From assembly GCF_020783315.1 (NCBI RefSeq), contig NZ_CP086063.1, positions 372,001-436,000 of the forward strand: a DNA stretch of 64,000 nt, read 5' to 3'. Every line of letters begins with the position of its first letter. Position 1 is the stretch's first letter. Shown one piece after another: positions 9,501 to 16,232 of this stretch. The notes beneath the pieces were generated by a model. The model was not told where the DNA came from, did not search any database, and was given only the letters and a program-made list of their open reading frames with translations. This DNA is from Ferruginibacter lapsinanis. GTDB lineage: Bacteria > Bacteroidota > Bacteroidia > Chitinophagales > Chitinophagaceae. The position numbers and the translations under genes are program-made.

Positions 9501-10137
9501 ATGCCAGTGCCAGTCTGTACGTCCTCAGTTTGCCATCATCCGCACCTCTGTACAATGTTGTAGGTGCAGGTGCTACATTAACTAATGACGCATCTGCAGT
9601 TTCAGGAGTTAAACAATGAAATGACTGTTTGTAGTTAACCATATCTTGTCTTGAAAAAACTACATATGATCTGCTGTCTCTGTCAACAGGATCTATGTAA
9701 ATTGTTTTTCTATCAGATGATAAGATCATTGCATGAAAACCTCTTGGAGAATAATCGCAACGAATGGTTGATGTAGGATCATCAATACCTTGTCCTGCAT
9801 AAGATTTTATATTGGGGTATTTTTCCGCTAAAGCCGGATCCATTACCGGCGCTTCAACTAATTTGTATCTTTCTATTTTACCATCAGCATTAGGTACTGA
9901 TAAAATAAAATCTGATTTATCTGCAGATATGTGTTTTAACAATGGCGCAGATTCAATATCAACTTTGAAAAAATTTTCATTTAATTGAAAGATCTTATAT
10001 GCACTCGGTTTGTATCTTTTTGCAAACAGATCTTTTTTAATAGAAGATTCTTTTACCTGTTTCCAAAAATTTCTTTCCTGTGCACTTACCGTTAAAATCA
10101 TCATTAACGAAAATGCCAACAACAACAGTTTTCTCAT
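6592..10137 (-). CDS. T9SS-secreted reprolysin-like zinc metalloprotease with FN3 and PPC repeats
   Basis: The start chosen is the ATG at 10137, which opens a clean signal peptide (MRKLLLLAFSLMMILTVSAQ); a TTG at 10200 is in frame but adds a non-signal leader. The protein has 1181 residues. Domain order: propeptide (residues 20-190); catalytic domain with the zinc site THEMGHQFGANH (His352, Glu353, His356, His362) and Met-turn STIMGYAG; a Reelin/PKD-like beta region; two fibronectin III repeats (about 670-850); two pre-peptidase C-terminal (PPC) domains (about 860-1090); and a T9SS type A sorting domain (EIYPNPARNTVNV ... LPKGVYLVKI). It should digest protein at the cell surface or outside. 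The two FN3 and two PPC units look like recent internal duplications. Confidence 0.93.
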   Translation of the reverse strand: MRKLLLLAFSLMMILTVSAQERNFWKQVKESSIKKDLFAKRYKPSAYKIFQLNENFFKVDIESAPLLKHISADKSDFILSVPNADGKIERYKLVEAPVMDPALAEKYPNIKSYAGQGIDDPTSTIRCDYSPRGFHAMILSSDRKTIYIDPVDRDSRSYVVFSRQDMVNYKQSFHCLTPETADASLVNVAPAPTTLYRGADDGKLRTYRLALACTGEYAQYFLDGTETSDAQRKSKVLAAMVTLLTRTNGIYERDFGIHMNLIANNDAIIYLNPSTDPWSTEWNTKTQQTIDAVIGSANYDIGHLVHKESSAANNNGNAGCIACVCKAGSKGSAFTSHVNPEGDPFVVDYTTHEMGHQFGANHTFTFSNETGTASQMEPGSGSTIMGYAGITGTTDVQAHSDDYFHARSVEQITDYIKLATGGGSCAVVTSTGNAIPTVNAGADYTIPKSTPFALTGVATDATIGDVLTYTWEQYNTGTKTTTMPSATATSGPVFRSRTYTTSPTRTFPILASILDGTNGNTWEKLPSVARTLAFRLTVRDNNAGGGANNSDDVNVTISSTTGPFAVTAPNTAVTWAGGSSQTITWSVNGTAGTPINCANVKISLSTDGGQTFPTVLAASTPNDGSEVLTIPATPTTTARIKIEAVGNIFFDISNTNFTIGGTVACGNPTGLASSVIGNNTATVSWTAVSGAISYAVDYKLTSSSTWVSAATATTATSVVLSGLTQASTYDWRVKATCTSGSGTAVQAQFTTTAPAVCNAPSGLTSSAITTNSATINWTAVSGALSYVVDYKLTSSSTWINAATATTSTSVALSGLTASSTYDWRVTTNCTSGTSVATASQFTTAAVTTTCTTAYEANETLATAAAIATGTPISAAIGSSTDIDYYKIVTTTTGNITVALSNLPGDYDLYVYNAAGTQLGASENASTTNESIALTSQAAGTYYIKVIGYSGAFSTTVCYALNATTSVSTSCVSTYDNATNGTVSGAAQIPLNTNVTGLINTSTDVDYYKFVITTGGTITITLGTLPGDYDVKLYSSNGTTQVGISQNSGTTAETINYTAAAGTYYVRVYGYNSAYSASVCYTLKVATGTASKVVSDFVTVNKNKQLVEIYPNPARNTVNVNLTGYEGASEIRLFDINGRQVLTKKTALINSQIDISTLPKGVYLVKIMNGKTTISSTKIVKQ

Positions 10138-10332
10138 AATAGTCGTTTGTTTTTTAAATAAATAAGGAATAAATGTAGCTTTTTGGCAAGCAAAAACCAA
10201 TCCAATTTAACAATTGTTTATAAAATATTTGTAATTATTTGCTATTTTTCTGCAATAAAAACAGAAAAAATAACCATTTTTTTGTAAAATTTTATTTCTA
10301 ACTCTTTGATAATAAATTGTAAACTTGCATAA

Positions 10333-10989
10333 ATGAACCGATCTGTATTCACTTTATTAAAGAAGGACCTTTTACTGGAATTAAGGCAACAACATACCTT
10401 TTATGGGATAATTCTGTACCTGGTAGCCAGCATTTTTGTAGTAAACCTGTCCATCAATAAACCCGAAGGTGATGTCTGGAACGGATTATTCTGGATCATA
10501 CAATTGTTTGTTTGTATCAATGCAGTGGCAAAAAGCTTTCTGCAGGAGAGCCGTGGACGGATGCTTTACTTTTATTCTATTGCCGGGCCGCAGGAGTTTA
10601 TTATTGCAAAACTCATTTATAATATTATTTTGATGTTGATCATGAGTTTGCTCAGTATCGGGTTGTTTATTGTATTGCTAAAAAACCCTCTCACAAATAC
10701 TATTACCTTTATAGGAATTGCTTGTTTAGGTGGTATAAGTTTAAGCCTGGTCTTCACCTTACTGTCGGCTATAGCCGCAAAAGCTCAGCAAAATGCCGCA
10801 TTAATGGCCATTTTAGGTTTCCCACTAATCATACCTCAATTATTGTTGTTAATGAGATTATCAAAAACTGCATTTGGTGAGGTTTTCAGAGAAGGCGCCC
10901 TCATGCAGCTATCTTTATTGATTGTTGGATTAGATGTAATGGTGATTGTTCTGTCTATAATTCTATTTCCTTTTTTATGGAAAGATTAG
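10333..10989 (+). CDS. ccmB: Haem exporter membrane subunit CcmB
   Basis: This 218-residue protein has six hydrophobic segments. Its start (LLKKDLLLELRQQHTFYG) and the segment LFVCINAVAKSFLQESRGR are characteristic of CcmB, the membrane part of the CcmAB ABC transporter that acts with CcmC and CcmD to load haem on CcmE during cytochrome c maturation. It lies 98 bases before ccmC. The ATPase CcmA is not beside it and must be encoded elsewhere. A TAATTTTG promoter-like box at 11064 suggests ccmC may also have its own start. The gene is divergent from the metalloprotease across a 195-base A/T-rich gap. Confidence 0.92.
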   Translation: MNRSVFTLLKKDLLLELRQQHTFYGIILYLVASIFVVNLSINKPEGDVWNGLFWIIQLFVCINAVAKSFLQESRGRMLYFYSIAGPQEFIIAKLIYNIILMLIMSLLSIGLFIVLLKNPLTNTITFIGIACLGGISLSLVFTLLSAIAAKAQQNAALMAILGFPLIIPQLLLLMRLSKTAFGEVFREGALMQLSLLIVGLDVMVIVLSIILFPFLWKD

Positions 10990-11063
10990 CATAAATAAGT
11001 TATCCTGAGTATTATAATTTATTGTTACCAAGTATTTACCGTTTTTTCAACCCTACTTTCCTT

Positions 11064-11071
11064 TAATTTTG
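11064..11071 (+). promoter_or_regulatory. Candidate -7 box before ccmC
   Basis: TAATTTTG followed by CAG matches the Bacteroidota -7 consensus, 16 bases before the ccmC ATG. No convincing TTG is seen at the -33 position. Confidence 0.35.
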
Positions 11072-11087
11072 CAGATACAATTTTTTT

Positions 11088-11762
11088 ATGCGTAAATCCT
11101 GGTGGAAAATATTAGCGGTAGTTTTATTAATCTATACATTTACCGCAGGCTTTTTGATTAAAGTGCCTGACCTCGGTAATTTAAAAGAAACCATTCGTAA
11201 TTTATTTTTTCATGTACCTATGTGGTTCGGGCAAATCATATTACTAACCGTTTCACTTATCTATTCCATTAAATATTTGCGCTGCCCGAATTTAAAGCAT
11301 GATATCTATGCAGCAGCATTTGCTAAAACAGGCATATTCATGGGTATACTCGGTTTGTTAACCGGAGCTATCTGGGCAACATACACATGGGGAGAGCCAT
11401 GGAGTAATGATCCGAAACAAGTTGGAGTAGCAATTGCATTGCTTATTTATTTTGCATACCTGGTATTAAGAAATTCAATGCCTGATATTGACAGAAGAGC
11501 TAAAGTAGCAGCAGTGTACAACATCTTCGCTTATTTTATTTATCTGCCGTTGATAATGATCTTACCAAGATTAGTTGAATCGCTTCACCCCGGAGGTAAA
11601 GGCGTACAAGGCAACCCGGGGTTAAACGGAGCTGATCTGGATGCTACCATGCGACTGGTTTTTTGGCCTGCTGTAATTGGCTGGACATTATTAGGTGTAT
11701 GGATCAGTACGGTAAGTATCAGAATAACTTTATTAAGAGATAAAAATTTAATTCATGAGTAA
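11088..11762 (+). CDS. ccmC: Haem transporter CcmC (CcsA/CcmC family)
   Basis: This 224-residue protein has six predicted membrane helices and the tryptophan-rich periplasmic motif TWGEPWSNDPKQ near residue 103 that binds haem. A His in FFHVPMWFGQ (about residue 42) and another in VESLHPGG (about 166) fit the two axial ligands known in CcmC. It presents haem to the chaperone CcmE in the periplasm. The last eight bases overlap the start of the downstream ccmD-like gene (ATGAGTAA), so the two are translationally coupled. The segment after the second His (GKGVQGNPGLNGADLD) is a longer hydrophilic loop than in proteobacterial CcmC. Confidence 0.92.
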   Translation: MRKSWWKILAVVLLIYTFTAGFLIKVPDLGNLKETIRNLFFHVPMWFGQIILLTVSLIYSIKYLRCPNLKHDIYAAAFAKTGIFMGILGLLTGAIWATYTWGEPWSNDPKQVGVAIALLIYFAYLVLRNSMPDIDRRAKVAAVYNIFAYFIYLPLIMILPRLVESLHPGGKGVQGNPGLNGADLDATMRLVFWPAVIGWTLLGVWISTVSIRITLLRDKNLIHE

Positions 11763-11970
11763 GAAAATATTCAGTTTGCTGGTTATGATCTGTAGTTTTT
11801 TAATTACTACAAACACCTTTGCACAAACTAATGCAACAGAAGAAAGCATCATGCGTAGCAACGGAAAAATATATGTAGTGATGGCTGTTTGTATCACTAT
11901 TTTAGTAGGACTTATTTTATATTTAATAACCATTGACAGAAAAGTAGGAAAGATAGAAGACAGAAATTAA
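11755..11970 (+). CDS. CcmD-like small membrane protein
   Basis: This 71-residue protein has an N-terminal hydrophobic stretch that resembles a signal peptide (LLVMICSFLITTNTFAQ), a short polar link, and one membrane helix (VVMAVCITILVGLILYLITI), followed by a charged tail DRKVGKIEDRN. CcmD proteins are tiny, single-helix and poorly conserved; they hold the CcmABC complex and release holo-CcmE. Position directly after ccmC with an eight-base overlap is the main reason for the call. The additional signal-peptide-like N-terminus is typical of Bacteroidota members. Confidence 0.75.
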   Translation: MSKKIFSLLVMICSFLITTNTFAQTNATEESIMRSNGKIYVVMAVCITILVGLILYLITIDRKVGKIEDRN

Positions 11971-12014
11971 GCCAGCGGTCTGCTATCTTTTTACATTCCT
12001 TGCCATCTTCTTAT

Positions 12015-12033
12015 AAAACGTTGTAAACGTTTT
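12015..12033. promoter_or_regulatory. Inverted repeat upstream of glutamate dehydrogenase
   Basis: AAAACGTT-GTA-AACGTTTT is a perfect 8-bp dyad with a 3-base centre, ending 22 bases before the ATG. Its size and shape suit a dimeric repressor or activator site. No regulator gene is adjacent, so function is inference. Confidence 0.35.
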
Positions 12034-12054
12034 GAACCTTTAAACGATTGTTAT

Positions 12055-13476
12055 ATGTCAGCACAAAAACCCTACAGCTTTTTCCATAGCGTGGAACAAA
12101 GCTTCGACAAAGCCGCACAACTTACCAAATGGGATCCCGGAATTCTTGAACAAATAAAAGCCTGCAATGCAGTCTACCAAATCCGTTTTCCGATAAAAAG
12201 AGATAATGGGAACATTGAAGTAATTGAAGCATACAGAGTGCAACACAGCCAGCACAAATCTCCCTGTAAAGGAGGTATCCGTTTCAGTGATGAAGTAAAT
12301 CAGGATGAAGTGATGGCACTAGCAGCTTTAATGACCTACAAATGCGCTATTGTAAATGTTCCTTTTGGCGGAGCAAAAGGCGGCTTAAAGATCAATCCGA
12401 GAAACTATTCTGCTTACGAACTTGAAAAGATCACCCGCCGGTATACATCTGAATTAGTAAAGAAGAATTTTATCGGCCCGGGCATTGATGTTCCTGCTCC
12501 TGATTATGGAACTGGCGAAAGAGAAATGGCCTGGATAGTTGATACCTACCAATCTTTAAAACCCGGAGAAATTGATAGCGCCGGTTGTGTTACAGGTAAA
12601 CCTGTTTCATTGGGTGGTGTTCGTGGAAGAAAAGAGGCAACGGGGCTTGGTGTATTTTACGGCGTTCGTGAGGTATGCAATATGCCGGAAGTAATGCAGC
12701 GAATAGGCCTTACTGTTGGTGTGGAAGGAAAGTCTGTGGTAGTACAGGGACTGGGTAATGTGGGCTATCATTCCGCTAAATTTTTCAGAGAACATGGTGC
12801 TAAAGTTGTTGCCCTAGCCGAATACGAAGGAGCCATATACAATGCTGATGGATTAAATGAAGAAGAAGTTTTTCAACACAGAAAAGCTACCGGATCTATT
12901 TTAAACTTCCCGGGTGCAACAAATCTGGCAAAAACTTCAGACGCACTAGAATTAGCCTGTGATATCTTAATCCCTGCTGCATTAGAAAATGTCATCAATA
13001 AAGAAAATGCAGAAAGAGTAAAAGCAAAAATAATTGGTGAAGCAGCTAACGGCCCTTGCACGCCGGAAGCAGATGAAGTGTTTACCAGGAAAGGTATTGT
13101 ATGTATCCCTGATATGTATCTGAATGCAGGAGGTGTTACAGTTAGTTATTTTGAATGGCTTAAAAATCTAAGCCATGTACGTTATGGCAGATTAGAAAAA
13201 CGATTTACAGAAAACCTGAACACACGTATTTTGGCGCAAATAGAAGAGTTAAGTGGCAAACAGGTGAACGAAAAAGAAAGAACCTTTATCAAACATGGTC
13301 CTGACGAAATTGACCTGGTACATAGTGGTTTAGAGGAAACAATGATTGCTGCTACAAGAGAGATAATGGATATCTGGCACAGTAATCCAGCGATACCGGA
13401 TATGCGTACAGCCGCATACGTTAGTGCTATTAACAAGGTTGCTACCATTTACGCCGAGTTAGGCATCTTCCCATAA
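12055..13476 (+). CDS. Glutamate dehydrogenase (Glu/Leu/Phe/Val dehydrogenase family)
   Basis: This 473-residue enzyme interconverts glutamate and 2-oxoglutarate plus ammonia with NAD(P). The N-terminal dimerisation domain carries the substrate motif SPCKGGIRFSDEV and the catalytic-Lys segment VPFGGAKGGLKINPR (near residue 108). The C-terminal Rossmann domain holds VVVQGLGNVGYHSAKFF (about residue 228). The gene is single: the ccm group lies upstream and a large inverted repeat downstream separates it from a convergent gene. A dyad just upstream may be an operator. Cofactor preference (NAD or NADP) cannot be assigned by eye. It is cytoplasmic and links amino-acid catabolism to the TCA cycle. 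Confidence 0.93.
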   Translation: MSAQKPYSFFHSVEQSFDKAAQLTKWDPGILEQIKACNAVYQIRFPIKRDNGNIEVIEAYRVQHSQHKSPCKGGIRFSDEVNQDEVMALAALMTYKCAIVNVPFGGAKGGLKINPRNYSAYELEKITRRYTSELVKKNFIGPGIDVPAPDYGTGEREMAWIVDTYQSLKPGEIDSAGCVTGKPVSLGGVRGRKEATGLGVFYGVREVCNMPEVMQRIGLTVGVEGKSVVVQGLGNVGYHSAKFFREHGAKVVALAEYEGAIYNADGLNEEEVFQHRKATGSILNFPGATNLAKTSDALELACDILIPAALENVINKENAERVKAKIIGEAANGPCTPEADEVFTRKGIVCIPDMYLNAGGVTVSYFEWLKNLSHVRYGRLEKRFTENLNTRILAQIEELSGKQVNEKERTFIKHGPDEIDLVHSGLEETMIAATREIMDIWHSNPAIPDMRTAAYVSAINKVATIYAELGIFP

Positions 13477-13478
13477 TA

Positions 13479-13570
13479 TTTTCACAGAGGGCACTGAGTA
13501 TGCACAAAGATTCAAAGAGAGATATCAAATATGATACTGTCTCTGTGAATCTTTGTGTTCTCTGTGAAAA
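13479..13570. repeat. Long imperfect inverted repeat between convergent genes
   Basis: Left arm TTTTCACAGAG ... CACAAAGATTCA ... AGAGA and right arm TCTCTGTGAATC ... TTTGTG ... CTCTGTGAAAA pair over most of 92 bases, with an insertion of about ten bases in the left arm and a small loop near 13530. It can act as a bidirectional terminator for glutamate dehydrogenase and the HSDR_N gene. The repeated CACAGAG/CTCTGTG core suggests a dispersed palindromic element. Confidence 0.65.
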
Positions 13571-13573
13571 AAA

Positions 13574-14008
13574 TTAAAACTCAGGTAACACCAACAACTC
13601 AATCAATTCATTATTTTTTGTGGAATAAGCAACCGTATTGCTCCCGTTTGTAATTACCAGAAAAGGTACTTTAAGCACCTGGTTATATCTCAGTACCTGA
13701 TTCAATACAGCAGCATCTAAAGGCACATTCATTTCTTTACATTCAATGATCATCCAGGGTAAAGTGCTTGCATCATATACAACTATATCAAATCGCTTTT
13801 TCAGTTCTCCTAATTGAATCTCTTTCTCAATGGCTATTAATGAAGCCGGATAGCACTTTACTTGTATTAAATACTGCAAAAAGTTTTGTCGCACCCATTC
13901 TTCCGGCGTAAGTACCACCCACTGCTTGCGTACCGCATCAAAAATGTACTCTTTTTCCATTTCTTTCTTGATTTTTGGCTGGTATGGAGGGTATTCTATC
14001 TTGATCAT
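13574..14008 (-). CDS. HSDR_N-like PD-(D/E)XK nuclease-fold protein
   Basis: This 144-residue protein matches the type I restriction enzyme R N-terminal-like family (PF13588). VRQNFLQYLIQVKCYP is followed by the core KKRFDIVVYD (Asp near residue 74), then WMIIECKE (Glu-x-Lys near residue 89) and a Gln-containing helix LNQVLRYNQ. These are the PD-(D/E)XK nuclease elements. No methylase or specificity subunit and no helicase domain lie nearby, so this is not a restriction system as such. Solo proteins of this type are common in Bacteroidota and their role is unknown; DNA repair or processing is possible. It starts at the ATG at 14008 and converges on glutamate dehydrogenase. Confidence 0.8.
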   Translation of the reverse strand: MIKIEYPPYQPKIKKEMEKEYIFDAVRKQWVVLTPEEWVRQNFLQYLIQVKCYPASLIAIEKEIQLGELKKRFDIVVYDASTLPWMIIECKEMNVPLDAAVLNQVLRYNQVLKVPFLVITNGSNTVAYSTKNNELIELLVLPEF

Positions 14009-14120
14009 CTTGCTAACAAAAAAATATTTTGTACTTTTATCAATGGCAAAGAAACAAATTTGAAACTAAAGCGGGTTTAAAATTTAAAATTTGCAGTTAA
14101 CGTAATAAAACATTTAAGAT

Positions 14121-14891
14121 ATGAAAACAAAAGAAGAAATAGTAAAAAACTGGTTACATCGTTATACCGGTGAAGAGTTACAAAATTTTGGAGAATATAT
14201 CCTGCTTACCAATTTCAGCAATTATGTGGGCATGTTTGCCGAGTGGAATAATGTACAAGTGGTGGGTAGAGACAGACCAATGCAATGTGCTACTGCAGAT
14301 AATATCACCATCATCAATTTTGGTATGGGCAGCCCGGGTGCGGCCACCATTATGGATCTCTTATCCGCCATCACTCCAAAAGCTGTATTGTTTTTGGGTA
14401 AATGCGGCGGACTAAAAAAACGAAACACTATCGGCGACCTGATCTTACCTATAGCAGCCCTCAGAGGCGAAGGTACCAGTAATGATTACTTTCCTCCTGA
14501 AGTACCTGCACTCCCAGCGTTTATGTTGCAAAAAGCTATTAGTACCACCATCAGAGATTACGATTGTGATTACTGGACCGGTACCGTTTACACTACCAAC
14601 CGCCGTGTATGGGAACATGATGAAGCATTTAAAGAATATCTTCAAAAAGTAAGAGCGTATGCCATCGACATGGAGACCGCTACCATTTTTACCGTAGGTT
14701 TTTACAACAAAATACCAACCGGCGCTTTATTACTTGTAAGTGATAGTCCGATGGTACCAGAAGGTGTGAAAACTGAAGCAAGTGATAAAAAAGTTACCAC
14801 ACAATTTGTAGAACGTCATATTAAGATCGGTATTGATTCATTGAAACAAATTATGAATAACGGTCATACGGTAAGGCACCTGCATTTTTAA
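14121..14891 (+). CDS. amn: AMP nucleosidase (short form)
   Basis: This 256-residue member of the phosphorylase/nucleosidase fold splits AMP to adenine and ribose 5-phosphate. Supporting segments are INFGMGSPGAATIMDLL (phosphate/sugar pocket), VLFLGKCGGLK, GDLILPIAALRGEGTS, and AIDMETATIFTVGF (about residue 178), whose Met-Glu pair binds ribose. The enterobacterial enzyme is about 480 residues with an extra N-terminal regulatory domain; this one lacks it, as is usual in Bacteroidota. It is cytoplasmic and involved in purine salvage and control of the AMP pool. It is divergent from the HSDR_N gene. Confidence 0.88.
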   Translation: MKTKEEIVKNWLHRYTGEELQNFGEYILLTNFSNYVGMFAEWNNVQVVGRDRPMQCATADNITIINFGMGSPGAATIMDLLSAITPKAVLFLGKCGGLKKRNTIGDLILPIAALRGEGTSNDYFPPEVPALPAFMLQKAISTTIRDYDCDYWTGTVYTTNRRVWEHDEAFKEYLQKVRAYAIDMETATIFTVGFYNKIPTGALLLVSDSPMVPEGVKTEASDKKVTTQFVERHIKIGIDSLKQIMNNGHTVRHLHF

Positions 14892-14911
14892 TTTTTTTGG
14901 TCCGGGCTGTA

Positions 14912-14919
14912 TATCTTTG
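14912..14919 (+). promoter_or_regulatory. Candidate -7 box before the malate/lactate dehydrogenase gene
   Basis: TATCTTTG fits the consensus but sits 101 bases before the ATG, and its TTG is not at normal spacing. The leader then contains two short dyads (GCAAC/GTTGC and GTACT/AGTAC). Confidence 0.3.
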
Positions 14920-15020
14920 GGCAACATTGTTGCGTCGCCCTCTTGTACTTTTAGTACTACCGGCAGCAGACAACATAGTAAACAAAGTTTATTAGAACAT
15001 CCAAAAATTCAACTCTTTTA

Positions 15021-16103
15021 ATGGCAGCAGTATACACTTATCAACAACTGGCTTCATTCGCAAAAAATATTTTTTTACAAATGGGCTGCAATGAAGCCAA
15101 TGCCGAAACTGCCACAAAAGTGTTACTCTCCGCCGATCTGCGTGGAGTAGACAGCCATGGAATTGCTCGTTTAACCGGTTACGTTAGGTTATGGGAAGCT
15201 GAAAGAATTAATGCAAATCCCAATATCAGAATAGTACACGAAACTCCCTCTACCGCTACAGTTGATGGCGATAAAGGATTAGGATTAGTGGTAGCCCCCG
15301 CTGCTATGCAAATTGCTATTGATAAAGCTAAAAATGTAGGCTCCGGTTGGGTAAGTGTAAAAAACAGCAACCATTTTGGTATTGCAGGTTATCATGCAAT
15401 GATGGCGCTGGAGGATGATATGATCGGTATTGCCATGACCAATGCCTCTGCATTGGTTGCCCCTACATTTTCTGTAGAAAAACTATTGGGCACTAACCCG
15501 ATAGCCGTAGCAATACCGGCAGGCAACGAAGCCCCCTTTGTATCTGATTTTGCAACAACTACTGCTGCTAATGGCAAATTAGAAATATTACAGCGTAAAA
15601 ATCTGGATACTCCTAACGGATGGGTACAAACGAAAGAAGGGCTTCCTTCTACCAATGCCAACGAATTAAAAAATGGCGGGGCTTTACTCCCTTTAGGAGG
15701 CGACAGAGACCATAGCAGTCATAAAGGTTATAACCTCGGTGCCATTGTAGATATTTTTTCTGCAATACTAAGTGGTGCCAATTACGGCCCCTGGGTTCCG
15801 CCTTTCCCTGCTTATGTTCCTATGCCAGAAGGCATGCCCGGTGAAGGCATCGGTCATTTCTTTGGCGCTATGCGTATAGATGCTTTTAGACCTGCAGAAG
15901 ATTTCAAACTACACATGGATAAATGGATCCAACGTTTTAAATCAGCTAAAACAGTAAACGGCCACGAACGTGTGATCATTCCCGGCCAACCGGAGGCCGA
16001 ATTTGAAATTGAAAGAATGGCCAATGGCATTCCTCTTTTACAATCTGTAGTGGATGACCTTAACCAGCTTGGTAAAAAATTCGATATTTGTATAGCCTAT
16101 TGA
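15021..16103 (+). CDS. Malate/L-lactate dehydrogenase family oxidoreductase
   Basis: This 360-residue protein belongs to the Ldh_2 family (PF02615), which is unrelated to classical Rossmann LDH/MDH and uses NAD(P). Family motifs are LRGVDSHGIARLTGYV (residues 36-51), KGLGLVVAPAAMQIAI, the catalytic-His segment VKNSNHFGIAGYHAM (about 112), LLGTNPIAVAIPAG and SDFATTTAANGK. Family members reduce 2-oxoacids such as oxaloacetate, pyruvate, ureidoglycolate or 2,3-diketo-L-gulonate, so the exact substrate is open. It stands alone between amn and the aspartate kinase gene, both co-directional, with gaps of about 130 bases on each side. Confidence 0.85.
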   Translation: MAAVYTYQQLASFAKNIFLQMGCNEANAETATKVLLSADLRGVDSHGIARLTGYVRLWEAERINANPNIRIVHETPSTATVDGDKGLGLVVAPAAMQIAIDKAKNVGSGWVSVKNSNHFGIAGYHAMMALEDDMIGIAMTNASALVAPTFSVEKLLGTNPIAVAIPAGNEAPFVSDFATTTAANGKLEILQRKNLDTPNGWVQTKEGLPSTNANELKNGGALLPLGGDRDHSSHKGYNLGAIVDIFSAILSGANYGPWVPPFPAYVPMPEGMPGEGIGHFFGAMRIDAFRPAEDFKLHMDKWIQRFKSAKTVNGHERVIIPGQPEAEFEIERMANGIPLLQSVVDDLNQLGKKFDICIAY

Positions 16104-16192
16104 TACTGTGCCATTTGAGTTTCCGGCCTTTCTGCTTTACCCACGTAACTACAGATAAATCCAATCTGTGTTCTAGCAATATAATTTGTAAT

Positions 16193-16200
16193 TATCTTTG
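16193..16200 (+). promoter_or_regulatory. Promoter -7 box of the aspartate kinase gene
   Basis: TATCTTTG followed by CAC is a strong match, 32 bases before the ATG. The -33 region (around 16170, GTGTT) is a partial match only. Confidence 0.5.
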
Positions 16201-16232
16201 CACTCCATTTTAAAAATCAAATACTTTTTCTG

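Noticed and set aside
10138..10200. Longer metalloprotease N-terminus from a TTG
   Set aside because: It would place 21 polar residues before a perfectly good signal peptide.
13574..14008. Restriction-modification system
   Set aside because: Only an HSDR_N-like domain is present, without methylase, specificity or helicase parts.
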